A stretch of DNA of 64,000 nucleotides from Saposhnikovia divaricata. Lineage: Eukaryota; Streptophyta; Magnoliopsida; Apiales; Apiaceae. Each line of letters begins with the position of its first letter. Positions within the stretch are counted from its first letter, which is position 1. Location: NCBI GenBank assembly GCA_036435485.1, contig CM071596.1:18130001-18194000 (forward strand), in the 5' to 3' direction. Shown one piece after another: positions 46,663 to 58,206 of this stretch. The notes under the pieces were generated by a model. That model was not told where the DNA came from, did not search any database, and worked only from the letters and a program-made list of their open reading frames with translations. The position numbers were made by a program, and so were the translations under genes.

Positions 46663-46879
46663 AGTCAACTTATCCGCATTTCGCGCTGTTTGTAAATTTT
46701 TATTTTTTAATATTAAAAATAGATGAATTAATTTTTATTATTTTTAAAAATCTATTGGTCTCTTAAGAATTTTTAAAAAAAATTAATTCAAAATAATTTA
46801 CATGAATTATAAGTTTGAAAATACTCTCATTATATATCTAAAATTTTGATAATTTCAAAAATATTATAAACATAAAAAG
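46663..46879. other. AT-rich stretch
   Basis: No gene or element recognised. Confidence 0.4.
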
Positions 46880-46881
46880 TA

Positions 46882-47133
46882 CTCCCTCTGTCCCTCCCAT
46901 TTCTTTACAGTTTTTTTCCACTGCTTGACACGCATTTTAAAGCTCTTAAAAAGTATAGTTCCATAACATATTTTTAAAATTTTCTTTTTTTTGTATAAAA
47001 ATAGAACAATTCTATTTTTATACAAAAAAAGAAAATTTTAAAAATAAGTTATGAAACTATCCGCAAAATGCACCTTAAAATCCATGCCAGAATTACGTTC
47101 CGCAATGTTAAGAATCAGTGGGGACAGAGGGAG
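46882..47133. mobile_element. Stowaway-like MITE (Tc1/mariner type), complete
   Basis: 252 bp with terminal repeats ctccctctgtccc and gggacagagggag and TA on both sides (46880-46881, 47134-47135). The middle is a near-perfect inverted repeat around 47008 (tttttttgtataaaaatag against ctatttttatacaaaaaaa), so almost the whole element folds on itself. Confidence 0.92.
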
Positions 47134-47135
47134 TA

Positions 47136-47740
47136 TCAATTATAATATAAACATAGTCTTTACGATCAAAAGTTATAAACAGTATATATAATAATACTTT
47201 TTAAAGTGGACGTCCCTCTCATAACATACATGTTCTATAATAGTGTAAGATTTTATTTAATTAAAATATTAATTTATTTCGACACAATATAATGAACAAC
47301 GAGTGTATAACTTTTTTATCGATTTAATCTACCGATAAATTGGGGTCTTTCAATTTAATTTGCTTGATCATAACCCATGTGTAATTTATTCTTGTGTAAA
47401 AACAAAAAACTATTTGTATTAATTTTATTACAGGTGTTGACCGAAGATTTATATACTTTCATAATTTATTACGATATCCATAATCAGTAATAATAAAGAT
47501 TGCTTGATAAGTTAGGGTCGTCTGTACTACAATTGACTGAAAAGAAATTGTATTAGTATTTGATAGGGAATAAAAAAGAACGCAATATAAACAATTTTTA
47601 GTCATCATTTTACCTAAAAATAAACTTATTATATCTGTAATTAATATTTAATATTGAAATAATAATTATAATGCTCCAATAAAGTTTTCTAATTCTTTAA
47701 ATAAATAAAATAAAATAAATTTAATATATATTTATTAGGT
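47136..47740. other. AT-rich stretch
   Basis: No gene recognised. Confidence 0.4.
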
Positions 47741-47745
47741 ATAAT

Positions 47746-48935
47746 TGAAACTCTCATGATTTTGATGATTATACATAGTAAGCAAGCTGGATATGTGTAC
47801 TGGACTAATATTGTTTTGCAGGGTTATCATTTATTTCATTTTATAGTAAAACAAGGTTTATCAGCTAGCTGGCGGTACAGGATTTACATTAACTCAACAT
47901 GCTGGCAGATAGAGTCCAGAAACACTGGAAGTTCGAATCTCATGGAGTTTTATTAGGATTAAACTTCTGTAAGAATTCTAATTAGAAAAACATATCGTAT
48001 TTATATATATGGGCTAAAAAATGTTTTTAAACGTTTTTAGCTTCTTATCTTTCAAAACCCTATTTTATAGGAGTTTGTTTTCTAAACGACTTTATCTAAA
48101 CAAACTTCTTCTTCGTTTGAGTTTTTCAAAACTGAGAACGTTGTTAATAAACGTTCACTTTCAGATTCTGTTTTTCTTTTCCAAACGATAAATTTTTGAA
48201 CGTTAGATTTGAATTAATCTTTCAATAAACTCGTGAGACTTGGTAGTCAAGACCGTTGTGTTGTTGTATGCTTAATTCGGATTGTTTGTTCACTATAAAA
48301 GACTTGTGAGTTTTTCCTTTCAATGTTGTTGAACATTATTCGAAAAACACAAGTATTTTACCAAGCTGATTTGACATATCTTTATACACTTGAGCTCTAT
48401 ATACTAATACGATTTAGATTCTTATTAGAGTTCATAGTTTGATTTGTAATTCTTTCTATCTTGTATTGTTCAACTTGTAAAGTTGGTAGTTGCTGGATTG
48501 TCGAGCTTGTGGAACAAGGGTTCGAGGAACATTAGGCTAGAGGAGTTTATACTTGGCTTAGTATAGTACTTAGAGAGTTGTGTTCAGGGAACAAGGTGTT
48601 TCAGCTAGCTGCAATCAGTGACTGGGAGAATTAGGGAGATATATTATTGTATCGTATAATTGTAATCATTTGTGATCAATAATATATTCCTTTACCGAGT
48701 TGGTAGAGGAACAGGACGTAGACCATTAGGCTATAGGGGTCGAACCTGGCTAAAATTGTTGTGTGTTCTTTATTTTCTGCACTTTACTTTACTACACTGC
48801 ATATCTTATCTAACTGCCTGTTTGTTAATTTGTTGCATCCAGTTAGCTGCCAGAATACTTTTTCAGGCAGAATTTTAATTATACATTGTTAGCCATAACA
48901 CCTATTCACCCCTCCCCTCTAGGTGTGTAATTTCA
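47746..48935 (+). mobile_element. Probable solo LTR of a copia element
   Basis: Starts tgaaactctcatgattttga and ends gtgtgtaatttca. Near its end is cacctattcacccctcccct followed by ctaggtgtg, a pattern typical of the last part of many plant copia LTRs. Flanks ataat (47741-47745) and atagt (48936-48940) could be a TSD with one mismatch. No primer site or coding region follows, so it would be a solo LTR left by recombination. Open frames at 47756 and 48672 are not genes. Confidence 0.6.
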
Positions 48936-48940
48936 ATAGT

Positions 48941-49230
48941 TAATAGCTAATTAATATGTCATTATTTAATGCAAGAAAATAATTTTAATAAACAAATCAA
49001 AAAAACAAAAATTCAAGAAAAATAATTTTAAATTTTCTTTTTTTGTATAAAAGTAGTTACGAAGATAAAAGAATTGAAGATAAAAAAAAAGATTCAACAA
49101 AAATTCAATTAAAGGATAGGCAACATTGGCAATGTTCTACACATGGTTCAAGGCCACGTGGTCAAACACAACAATTTATAGCATATTGGCTCAGAAGATA
49201 TTATTGATCTCTATCCAGATAAAAACATCA
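48941..49230. other. AT-rich stretch before the copia remnant
   Basis: No feature recognised, apart from a ttttctttttttgtataaa word like that in the nearby MITE. Confidence 0.35.
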
Positions 49231-49348
49231 AGATGAGGAATCAGTTATTGCAATATGTTGATGATATATAGTACTAACTAGAAACTCTATATCATTTATG
49301 AATAGATTTGTATCTCAGCTGGACAAAACTTTTTCTTTAAGAGATTTG
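49231..49348 (+). pseudogene. Copia reverse transcriptase remnant, left of CACTA B
   Basis: Reads QYVDDI (the RT active-site string) near 49250, then a stop, then SFMNRFVSQLDKTFSLRD up to the CACTA insertion point. The reading resumes with GDLNHFLGVEV at 54810, so the two sides were one gene. Confidence 0.8.
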
Positions 49349-50539
49349 CACTACGTCAAATTTTGGTTTCCGCCATATAAAGTATGTGTAGTTATGAACT
49401 TTATGTCACTGTTTAATTTTAGCCAAGTGTCACCAAAGGTCTGATCATTTTATGCCCTAAAGACACACCTTGGGGGGTGGCTGTAACTCAAAACAGAGTG
49501 ACTAAAGTATACCTCCATTTGGGTCTGACAGCCCCCATTTTAAACTCAAAAGTGTGACTAAATACCAACTTGCAGCCACAGAATGCGTAGTGGCTAAAGA
49601 GGATTAATAACGTGGCTACATACCAACATTCATGAAAGGCTTAGTTTTGGTCGCATTATTTATTGGTAAATCGTGACAAAAAGCTTTGGTATGGCTACAT
49701 TATATAATTTTTGTGTGCTCGTTTCTATGTTATATACACTATTAAGAAACTGAATTTAGTCACAAATAATTGTAGTAACTATCGTTCTGGCTAAAACCTT
49801 TTTTCAGGCCCAATATAATATAGATTGTTTGTAATAAGTAGTGTGGCTGAAGGTAGTGTGGCTGAAGAATGGTACTAGCCACACATACTTAACCAAATTA
49901 CAGGGTTTCATTTCTATTATAAATGACCATTGTACCAAAAGGCCAATCCAATCACAATACCAAAAGGCCACAATCCAATCCAAAAAAGCCACAATCCAAA
50001 CAACTAAAATGCCAAAATACAACTAAGTAAACAAAAATGCCAAATTACCACAACCAAATTCCAAACTAGTCATAATCCATATTAAAAGCATACTACTAAT
50101 ACATAATCCATAAAAACCATACTAAATCCATGATCCATAACAACCATAGTTACTCCACAATCCATAAAAACCATGAAAGAGATATATGAATATTCAAGCG
50201 ATACAACGCCAACAGAAATATCAATCAAGCTTTGAAGATCAAAGCTGATCAATGTTGCAACACAACAAAGATATAAGAACACTGTTCTCTGATCATCTAG
50301 GTAGACAGCTTGAAGGAAAATTACGCAAGGGGCGTTCTCTCAACAGTTTTGTCTCCCTGTAAAACAAATACAGTTGATTTAGTAGGCTGTCAACAAGAAT
50401 AATTCAAATAGTTGCGCTATCGTTTTCCAGAATTAAAAAATTCTCATTTTTGCACAACTAAATTAACGAACAAGGATGATGATACAATTTGTCCTGAGAG
50501 AAGATTAATTAATGCCGTGATTAAAATTGTTATTAAGAG

Positions 50540-50655
50540 AATAAATAGGTACTGCAAGAAAGTAATTCTGTGATCATGGAACACTTGTACAACTAGAGCC
50601 AAGTTGCACTCAGGACAAACAATATTTTTGTCATGGCATATATGGCATCTTACTA
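50540..50655 (-). pseudogene. Possible captured exon with Cys-rich reading
   Basis: Minus-strand reading CHDKNIVCPECNLALVVQVF is open and has two CxxC-like cysteine pairs. Too short to assign. Confidence 0.25.
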
Positions 50656-50810
50656 GAAGAAACGAAAATGAAAGTATGAATTGCCTCTATTTTCAAAAGT
50701 ACGTCTAGAACAAATATCAAAATGGGCAACAAATTATCAAAGTCACGAAGAACTGCAAAGGCACATCATCTAACAAATTTAGGAACTACTAAAAAAACTG
50801 AAAGGTACAG

Positions 50811-50887
50811 CTCTCACCACACTGTTAGCATCCCTCGCTCCACAAAGCAAAAGAAGTCCATCTGAGCGTGAACTTGCAGTAGCATAC
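50811..50887 (-). pseudogene. Captured Kelch-repeat piece of a BSL-type phosphatase
   Basis: Minus-strand reading YATASSRSDGLLLLCGARDA followed by NSV is a very close match to the Kelch region of BSU1-like (BSL2/BSL3) Ser/Thr phosphatases of brassinosteroid signalling. Only about 25 codons are retained. A conserved GGRDA is GARDA here. Confidence 0.75.
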
Positions 50888-51639
50888 CTAATTTGAAGTA
50901 GCAGTGGATGATAAGTATTCAGAAAATCTTCACCAAGTAAGACATAATTGTTACAGCCACTTGGTTTAAAATCAGGTATTTAATTTCTAAATACATGTGC
51001 ACCCTTAATCAGGTATTTTCTTCTAGATCAGAAACTGTGAAAGGTATAAGATAATGATTAATTCATAAGCATGTAAGAGGACAGAGATTAACCATCATTC
51101 CCACCAATTGCCATTCCTTGAACTGCTTTTTTTTTTTTTTTTTTTGTGTTTGTTGTGTCATGACATATTAACAGATGTCCACATCAGACCTTAACCCATC
51201 TCTAGATAGTTAAAAACTTGAGCTATATTGTTACTCCAAAAAACTATTCCCCCCCGTTCTCTAAAAACAAATAAATAGTTTATGCAACTCATGCTATAAC
51301 ATATCAGCAACAGGAATCACACACCATAATAGGGGGCAAAATATACTGCTTGTAAGCAAAGGGATAGGATAGATAACCTAAACGCTTGAAGAAGTAGAAG
51401 GTCCCTCCCCCAAAACTGCTCGTACAGCCAAACCACCCTACTCATTGACCTCCTTGTGCAATTCAGGTGCCTATGAAAACAATAATTATGAGTTTTAAAA
51501 AAAAGTAGAACATTTTACTTTAAGACACTAATTAAATCAAGAGATACTAGTTTGTTCTTTGAAGTCGAAAACACATACTAAGTTACTCCAAATAACAAAC
51601 TTGTTATTATATCTATGATCCAAATAATAAACCTGCTTA

Positions 51640-51793
51640 TTCTGATCATCAGTATTGTTCCAAAGCTACACAGAGCTCATCCAATTCTTCTTCTCCTTAC
51701 AACTCTTCTTCAATGGTATAAATTCTTCAAACACTGGCTCAAAATTTCTTCTCCTACACTGAATCAGTTCCTCTTTCAAAGCCGCAATTGCTG
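51640..51793 (-). pseudogene. Captured exon of a GARP/MYB regulator (EFM/HHO-like)
   Basis: After an acceptor-like gttgttgcag, the minus strand reads IAALKEELIQCRRRNFEPVF, then EEFIPLKKS, KEKKNWMSSV, a stop and LWNNTDDQ. These strings belong to the N-terminal conserved part of EFM/HRS1-type GARP transcription factors (EEFIPLK and WMSSVQLWN). One stop replaces the Gln of VQLW. Fragment only. Confidence 0.65.
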
Positions 51794-52235
51794 CAACAAC
51801 AAAACATCATCTCAATACCAACAATTACAAACACGGAGAGACCTTACTTGAAACATCATAAGACGCAAGGGCAGCTCCATCGTTACCACGATACACAAGA
51901 TGCAAGAGAGACCTTACGAACTATTATTGTATCGGAAAGCACTTACAAGATGTTTACATAACAGTTTTTGTATGTACTTTTTGCTATTGTTATAGATTTG
52001 CATTGTAAAAATTAGTTGTTTGTAAACTGAAGAAGAATACTGTGACATGATCCACTGAAGAACTATACAAAGAAACGAAAAATAATCCATAATTGAAACT
52101 CACAAACAGAACCAAATGTTTATTTTTATTAATTAACTTGGCGATGGAGGGAGGCTTCATACCTGAACTGAGGCCCCTAGATGCTGATGGAGACCCAGAT
52201 ATACTCCTTTGGTTGGTGCCTTCTTGCAACAAGTT

Positions 52236-52410
52236 GATTCTGGTACTTTCATCAATTTGATGCTTCACCAGATTAGCGTCTTGCACTGCCTTATTTACAG
52301 GCCCCGTTGTCTTTCTGAATATATCATTGTTCAACTCCTCAAACCGAGCTCAAGTTAGTGGTTTTGAGAAATCCACGCCATCAAAGAGACAAAAACAATC
52401 ACCGTCTATG
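52236..52410 (-). pseudogene. Captured BiP/HSP70 exon piece
   Basis: Minus-strand reading LFDGVDFSKPLT, stop, ARFEELNNDIFRKTTGPVNK, then AVQDANLVKHQIDESTRI. This is the region just before the conserved GGSTRIP of ER-type HSP70 (BiP); the FRKTMGPVKKAM-like string is BiP rather than cytosolic HSP70. The stop sits where arginine is expected (CGA to TGA), and about six residues before STRI are missing. Confidence 0.8.
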
Positions 52411-52799
52411 TTGCCTAATCTACGTAAATCCAATTTGGGGAAATCCCACAAAGTGACTGAAAAAAAATGAGAAGGTTAAAAAATAAAAGTTTGAGATAAA
52501 AGAAAGACCTTATTTAGTGAGAGTTTTCAATGGCGGTATGTTTAATTTTTCCCCAATTTTTGGGCACCACAAACCCCGCCCGTGCTCAATAATACTTATA
52601 GATTAGTAATTTTGCCTAATTAATAATACTTTCAAATTTTTTTAAAAACAATTAGTAATTTCTAAAATGGTCATATGTGATATATTATTATAGACTTTTA
52701 ATATAAAAAACTTGTAAAAAGTAGTGTTTTAGTAAAATTTCTAAACTTTAAAACTTGCAAAAAAGATTGACCAGATATAAATGAATTCAAAATATTTAT

Positions 52800-53050
52800 A
52801 ATTTTGGAATAATCCCATATTAAAATCTTTTTTCGATGATTTGATCGTACGGATGATAACATATATTGAATATAGTGATGTGCAAAAAAATTAAAATATT
52901 TAAAATTATTCTTGTATGAGTTCTTCTCCTTCTTACTACATTTTTGTTAAAATATTTAGTGAATCTCGAACGTATCCCGTTATAGGAAGTAGCACTTTTA
53001 CTACGTTTTTGTTAAAATATCACACAACACACCCTTTACGTTTTTACGGG
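52800..53050. repeat. Satellite-like repeat piece inside CACTA B
   Basis: Contains tgatcgtacggatgata, agtgatgtgcaaaaaaatta and cccgttataggaagtagcac followed by ttttactacgtttttgttaa. All of these recur in the array at 1-1440. Confidence 0.7.
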
Positions 53051-53424
53051 AAGGTTATTTTTTTTTAATTAACCTTTAAAATTCATCTTTAAAATGTATA
53101 CTAGTATGGTCAAACAATTAATCCATAATTTTAATTAATCTTATTGCTTTCTACTCTGAATTTTTAGTGTTTCTTCTCTGTCTTGGTTTATGTCCAATCA
53201 GGAGACTAGTTTGTAACTATTGGTCAAAGAGTATTGGCAGATCCACTAAGGTAGGGCTATATATGAAGACATCTGTATGTGGTATAGTTTATGTAGTGTA
53301 TGGAACTTGTGTCATATGTTTTCTTTTCTGTTAGTATTTTATAAGTATACTATTGATTATCACAAACTCTATCAGCCTATCAATATGTGTATTAAAGCTA
53401 ACAAACAAAACCCTAGGATGAACG

Positions 53425-53760
53425 AAAAATGACTGTGAGCAAGCTATTATATGTCGCAGTTTCTGAGCAGAAAGATGAGAGAAGAGTACAGCTGCAGGTA
53501 AATGTGACTTTAAACAGTTGGAACTTGGAACCCCAGTGAGAACATGTTCTCGTTCATTATATTGTAACTTGTGGATTTTGTGCATTCGTTTACCTTCAGG
53601 CCGAGGTGGAGAGAGAATGAGAAGCAGAGCTCAAGGACAAGCTAGCAGCTTCCATGGACAAAGCTGAAAAGATGGCAGCTGTAGAATCCAAAACGAGCCT
53701 CCAAGTTTCCAAAACAGAAAAGCAAGCAGAGTTCCGTAAAACTTGTCAATCATCATCTTC
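53425..53760 (+). pseudogene. Captured two-exon piece of an unidentified coiled-coil gene
   Basis: Plus-strand exon ending VSEQKDERRVQLQ at about 53494, intron gtaaat...ttcag (about 53495-53600), then AEVERE, a stop, and EAELKDKLAASMDKAEKMAA and VESKTSLQVSKTEKQAEF. It is Glu/Lys/Ala-rich with a heptad-like pattern. I cannot name the parent. Confidence 0.55.
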
Positions 53761-53819
53761 GTTTTTTTTGCATTCGTTGGCTCTCTTTTAACTAGATTTA
53801 GCTTGAATGCCAACATTGT

Positions 53820-54410
53820 ATCTAGATTTCTAGTTAAAGTTGCCTAAATACAACGTGATTTATTTATAAGTAACATTGTGATTATAGTTGCCTAACATTG
53901 TAAATTAATACACACAATCTTTGTTCAGGACCAAAAGTATTTTGTATAAACTATTGTGCCAATCTAAATTACACAGTTGTTGGAAGTTTTGAGCATACGA
54001 AAACTTTATCGATCAGAATCCCGTCTAAACGAACCAAGAAAACCAAATTCCGGTGAGCTTCACCCAGAATCCGGAGAACACTCGTAAATCCAGAAACACG
54101 AACCAGATTCAGCATTCTTAGTGTTAAAATGAAGCTTTAGTTGTCCTCAAACTGCTCACAACATCAAATTAACTGAACTATATCACATCAATCCAAATGA
54201 ATGAATTAAAATCGGTAAAAAAAGAACTCGACTCAGTCTAATTCGAACATAAAGCCTTCAATTACACACATGAATCACTTCACTATGACCGAACAATTCA
54301 CACACAAAAAGCCCCGATTTTTGAATATGAACCCTAGAACACATCAAATTAGCTTCCTTAAGCGAACAAAGCTCTGACATATATGCAGGAAACTCTACTT
54401 TTTAGTCACA
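53820..54410. other. Interior of CACTA B without recognised coding
   Basis: Mixed composition. It could include captured promoter or UTR sequence; nothing is identifiable. Confidence 0.35.
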
Positions 54411-54806
54411 TATAAAATGTAGTGACCATAGATTATTTCCCATTTATCCACATCACCGAAAATGACTGTGGCCATTTCGTAACATCTAGACAAAGCAAAG
54501 AAGCGTCGCTAGTTATTGTCACACTTCTATCTCTCAAGTATGACTATAAATTTTGGAATTGGTCAAAGTCAACAAAAAAACCATGTAGTTTTATCATATT
54601 TGATCACATATTTGGAACATGGCTAAATATTGTCACACATTTTTTTTAAGTTGTGACTAAATCTTCCAAAAAATGTGTTTTCGGTCACTCGAAAAATAAT
54701 TGTGTGGCTAAAACTTTGAACGATGACCTTTAGCCACACGTTTTTTCCAAAGTGTCACAGCCCTTACTGTACAAAAGAGTGGCAGAATCCCAAATTTGAC
54801 GTAGTG

Positions 54807-55631
54807 TTGGGGGACTTGAATCATTTTTTAGGTGTTGAAGTGATTTCTTTAGCTTCTAGTCTTTTTTTTTATCTCAGGCGAAATATATATCTGATTTACT
54901 TATTTAGCATAAGTTAGATGGCGCCAAAGAGACCGTGACTCCTATGACATCTTCCTCATCATTTATTTTAGAACATGGCAGCAAGAAGATTGATCCAACT
55001 CCAGACAGACAACTTGTTGGAGGCCTTCAATATCTTTGTATCACCAGGCCAGATATATGCTATGCCGTTAATCGCTTCTCCCAGTTCATGCACGCACCAT
55101 AAAAAACTCATTGGTCTACTCTTAAGCGTGTCCTACACTAATTAAAAGGTACAATTTATCATGGTTTATTCGGTAAACGAAATGTCAAGTTCAGTCTCTC
55201 TGCCTTCAGTGATTCGGATTGAGGTGGTCAATGTGACACTGGCCGCACAACTACTGGCTACATTATCTACCTTGGATCAAATCCTTTTTCTTGGAAGTCC
55301 GGCAAGCAAAAATCAGTCTCCAGGTCCTCCTCAGAAGCCGAGTACAAAGCTGTGGCAAATGCCGCATCTGAATTATTATGGATTAAAAACATGTTGCTTG
55401 GATTGTCCATTCCTTTGTCCTCAATTCCAATCATTTACTGTGATAATACTGGCGCTCAATATCTTCATTCGTTCCAAGCTGGGGCATCGCGAATGGCACC
55501 TCCATCTAGCGGGCGTAACAGATAAGTTAGCTACTAATGCGCTCAAATGCATTATCTTATCTGTTGTGCCAACCAACATTATGATATGGACTCCACCAAA
55601 AGCGGATAAGTCTTTAATCAGATTTACTTAG
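54807..55631 (+). pseudogene. Copia reverse transcriptase end and RNase H remnant
   Basis: Reads, with several stops and shifts, GDLNHFLGVEV, PTPDRQLVGGLQYLCITRPD, ICYAVNRFSQFMHAP, SFSWKSGKQKSVSRSSSEAE, YKAVANAASELLWIKNMLLG and IIYCDNTGAQYL. These are the end of copia RT and its RNase H domain (SSSEAEY and CDN are catalytic-region strings). It is the right half of the gene split by CACTA B. LTRs were not found. Confidence 0.85.
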
Positions 55632-55737
55632 CTTTGAATTCTGTAATTATCTGTAACTTTTGTTTATGTAATACTGCATATAAACATAGAAGGTAAACAC
55701 TCATCAACATAATAGCAAGGCTTCAAAATATTATTGT

Positions 55738-55768
55738 TAGCAGCTGATAACCCGTGCGAAGCACGGGC
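55738..55768 (-). mobile_element. Possible Helitron 3' terminus (minus strand)
   Basis: On the minus strand the hairpin gcccgtgcttcgcacggg (55751-55768) is followed 10 nt later by CTAA, which fits the CTRR rule. Sequence to the right (55800-56010) has repeated ttataattatatagttgtaaggaatcgaa-like words. The 5' end was not found. Confidence 0.45.
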
Positions 55769-56700
55769 ACAGATTGAACACGAGCGGAGATTAAAATATT
55801 AATATTAATAAATTAATAAATACTACTTAATTATGTACTTACAGAGAATCGAATCCGAGATAAATCTATAAAAATTAAAATAAATAAAGTTTTATAATTA
55901 TATAGTTGTAAGGAATCGAATCTGTGGTGAAGCTAAAAAAATTATAGTAAATAATTCTTGTATAATTATGTAGTTGTATGGAATTGAACCTCGAATCTAA
56001 TGATAACCAAAAGGTATTTTGATATTTTGGTACTATTGTGTACCATTAAAACATGGTTTTCCACACATTAATGAGTATAGATTTTAGTTTCTCTTTCACT
56101 AGTTCTGTTAATTAATAGTTAAGGTTTTGAGGACAGTCTCTACTGATCACTTGCTGAACAATAGAGTAAGGGAAGGTTCTAAGCTTAACATTTGCCAAAG
56201 CACATTTCTACAAAGAAAACAATATATAAAGAGTGCATACACAACCACATACATTGTTCTCTGATGTTTACGGCTTAATGTCTGCTACCTTTGTTTTAAG
56301 TGACGAATTCTATAAATACATTAACCAACTTCCGCAGCAAAAAGCAACAAAACCTCACTTGTTTCCTATACAAGTACGTCGAATTTTTCATCTCACATGT
56401 ACATTGGGTTAAAACTTAAAATTAAGTTGCAAAAGTGATTTAAAAGTACAATATCAGGTTGCATAGCCTTACTTTGGTTGAGAAACCTTCTCGATTCAGA
56501 TTTAAGAAAGATAAATTTAAGTAAATCATCAAAACCGTGGTAATGTTTCACAATAAGGCTAGCTAAACTTTCAAGTTAAGTACTGTTATAAAATGGAGTT
56601 TTGAGAGCATAAGTATTTTATGTTCTTGATGTTAATTCCGAATTTTAACAATTGGAAATTATTCCTTGCTATGAGGACTTAAATTTTCATATATGGGTCT
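55769..56700. other. AT-rich, possibly Helitron interior, plus dispersed repeat
   Basis: No gene. 56440-56575 resembles 40960-41130. Confidence 0.4.
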
Positions 56701-56779
56701 AAGTAATTTTCTTAGTGAAATCCATAGATAAATAGAATTGAAGTGGGTAGCTTGAAAGAGCTTGAAAAAAAGTATGTGT

Positions 56780-57060
56780 ATTTGTCCCACATTGAAATAA
56801 ATAAAAGGGGTTGTTGGCTTTATATAGAATCACACGCATCGGTAGTGTATAACTACTAAGGTGTATGATGGTGCACGGTGTTACTATGTGCTTCACGCGC
56901 ACACACACACACACGCGCCGCCGTCGCCGCCCGCCTCTCCACGCCACATCTCGTCTCGTCTTGACTCGGGTCGGCTCGGTCGAAGGGCGATTTGGGCGAA
57001 TGTCTCGGTGACTCGCGTACGCGAGGCGACCTGGGCGAGGGATTTTATTTATGTGTTTAA
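56780..57060. other. LTR-promoter-like stretch followed by a GC-rich island
   Basis: gtcccacattgaaataaata with ggctttatatagaatcacac at 56784-56836 resembles the promoter part of plant copia LTRs. It is followed by an (AC)n run and a CpG-rich stretch at 56890-57045, which is unusual for this window. I could not delimit an element. The open frames across it have no recognised domain. Confidence 0.35.
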
Positions 57061-57074
57061 ATAATATTTTAATT

Positions 57075-57240
57075 ATAATAAATATATATTAGTTGGGATC
57101 AGTACTTGGAATAAATCATGTGGAACTGGTCAGACATCACCAGATCTTGATGATGATCAAATACTGATGGACATCAGATCTTGACGGATGAAAATCCTGA
57201 TAGATCAGATCCTGATGTTGGGTCCTGGTCAGAATTTGAT

Positions 57241-57271
<31 letters not shown>

Positions 57272-57416
57272 TGGGATCAGTACTTGGAATAAATCATGTG
57301 GAACTGGTCAGACATCACCAAATCCTGATAATGATCAAATACTGATGGACATCAGATCCAGACGGATGAAAATCCTGCTAGATCAGATCCTGATGTTGGG
57401 TCCTCGTCAGAATTTG

Positions 57417-57440
<24 letters not shown>
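57075..57440. repeat. Two tandem copies of a ~175-bp unit with (TA)n tails
   Basis: ttgggatcagtacttggaat begins both copies (about 57093 and 57268). Each ends tcagaatttgattatatata. The copies differ at only a few positions. Confidence 0.85.
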
Positions 57441-57456
<16 letters not shown>

Positions 57457-57462
57457 CAAGTG

Positions 57463-57957
57463 CTCAAATACAAACCACTTTTAAAATACAAACCTACAAA
57501 CCAACACTAAATTAATTATATTTCATCTATTCTAAGGTTCCTGCCAAGGGTACCTTCACAAAAAATGCTTAAAATAATTGGCTCTATCCAACAAAAAAAA
57601 AAAGAAATCTTGCCGTGGAAATGCGAAGCATTTAAGACAGTAAACGGATGAGTTAGGTAGTCATGAGGGACGAAGGCTCTCGACACACCCGTCAATCGTC
57701 TATTGCCTTTACCATTGATTGTCATTCCTTACAACTTTAGAATGATAAAGGCGCGAAGCGCCGTACAAGAAGGTGCGAAGCACCGTTAACCAGTGAAATC
57801 CACTGCCACGTCATCACGTGAACAGTGATTTTTTTTGTTGGATAGAGCCAAGTATTTTAAACGTTTTTTGTATTGGGGTACCCCTAGTTTGGTCATTAGA
57901 TTAGCTTGAAATATTAGATTATGCTTGGTTTGTAGGTTTGTATTTTAAGGAGATTTG

Positions 57958-57960
<3 letters not shown>
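57463..57960. mobile_element. Inverted-repeat (MITE-like) element inside a (TA)n tract
   Basis: Left end tacaaaccacttttaaaata then caaacctacaaacca (57472-57506). Its complement lies near 57922-57958 as tggtttgtaggtttgtattttaaggagatttgta. (TA)n runs lie on both sides. Inside are gcgaagcgcc/gcgaagcacc repeats and an inner inverted repeat (ttggctctatccaac near 57580 against gttggatagagccaa near 57840). Confidence 0.7.
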
Positions 57961-58023
<63 letters not shown>

Positions 58024-58025
58024 AA

Positions 58026-58206
58026 AAGGACCCTGAGATATATCTCAGGAAACTTTTCCTAAGATACGTACAAACTAACTCTAAATTTTCCTGGGCCCGC
58101 AGGGCTAATTAAAAAAATTGTGAATTTACTAAAACACCCACCTTATTTTTACATATAAAATATGGATATCTTAGGGAACTTACCTGAGATATATCTCAGG
58201 TTCCAT
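58026..58206. mobile_element. Inverted-repeat element with palindromic ends
   Basis: cctgagatatatctcagg occurs near both ends (about 58034 and 58182), with aaggac/ggttcc outside. A long (TA)n lies directly to its left. Confidence 0.65.

Larger units (their letters stand above)
49349..54806. mobile_element. CACTA transposon B, non-autonomous, with several captured genes
   Basis: Terminal repeats cactacgtcaaattttgg (from 49349) and ccaaatttgacgtagtg (ending 54806), with a perfect 3-bp TSD, TTG, at 49346-49348 and 54807-54809. Subterminal regions (49349-49870 and 54410-54806) repeat tgtggctaaa/tagccaca words. The interior carries exon pieces of at least four unrelated host genes (50811-53760) and a satellite-like piece near 52840-53050. 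No transposase was found. 5458 bp. Confidence 0.92.

Noticed and set aside
47756..48878. Two short plus-strand frames as genes
   Set aside because: Both lie in the probable solo LTR and contain no domain.
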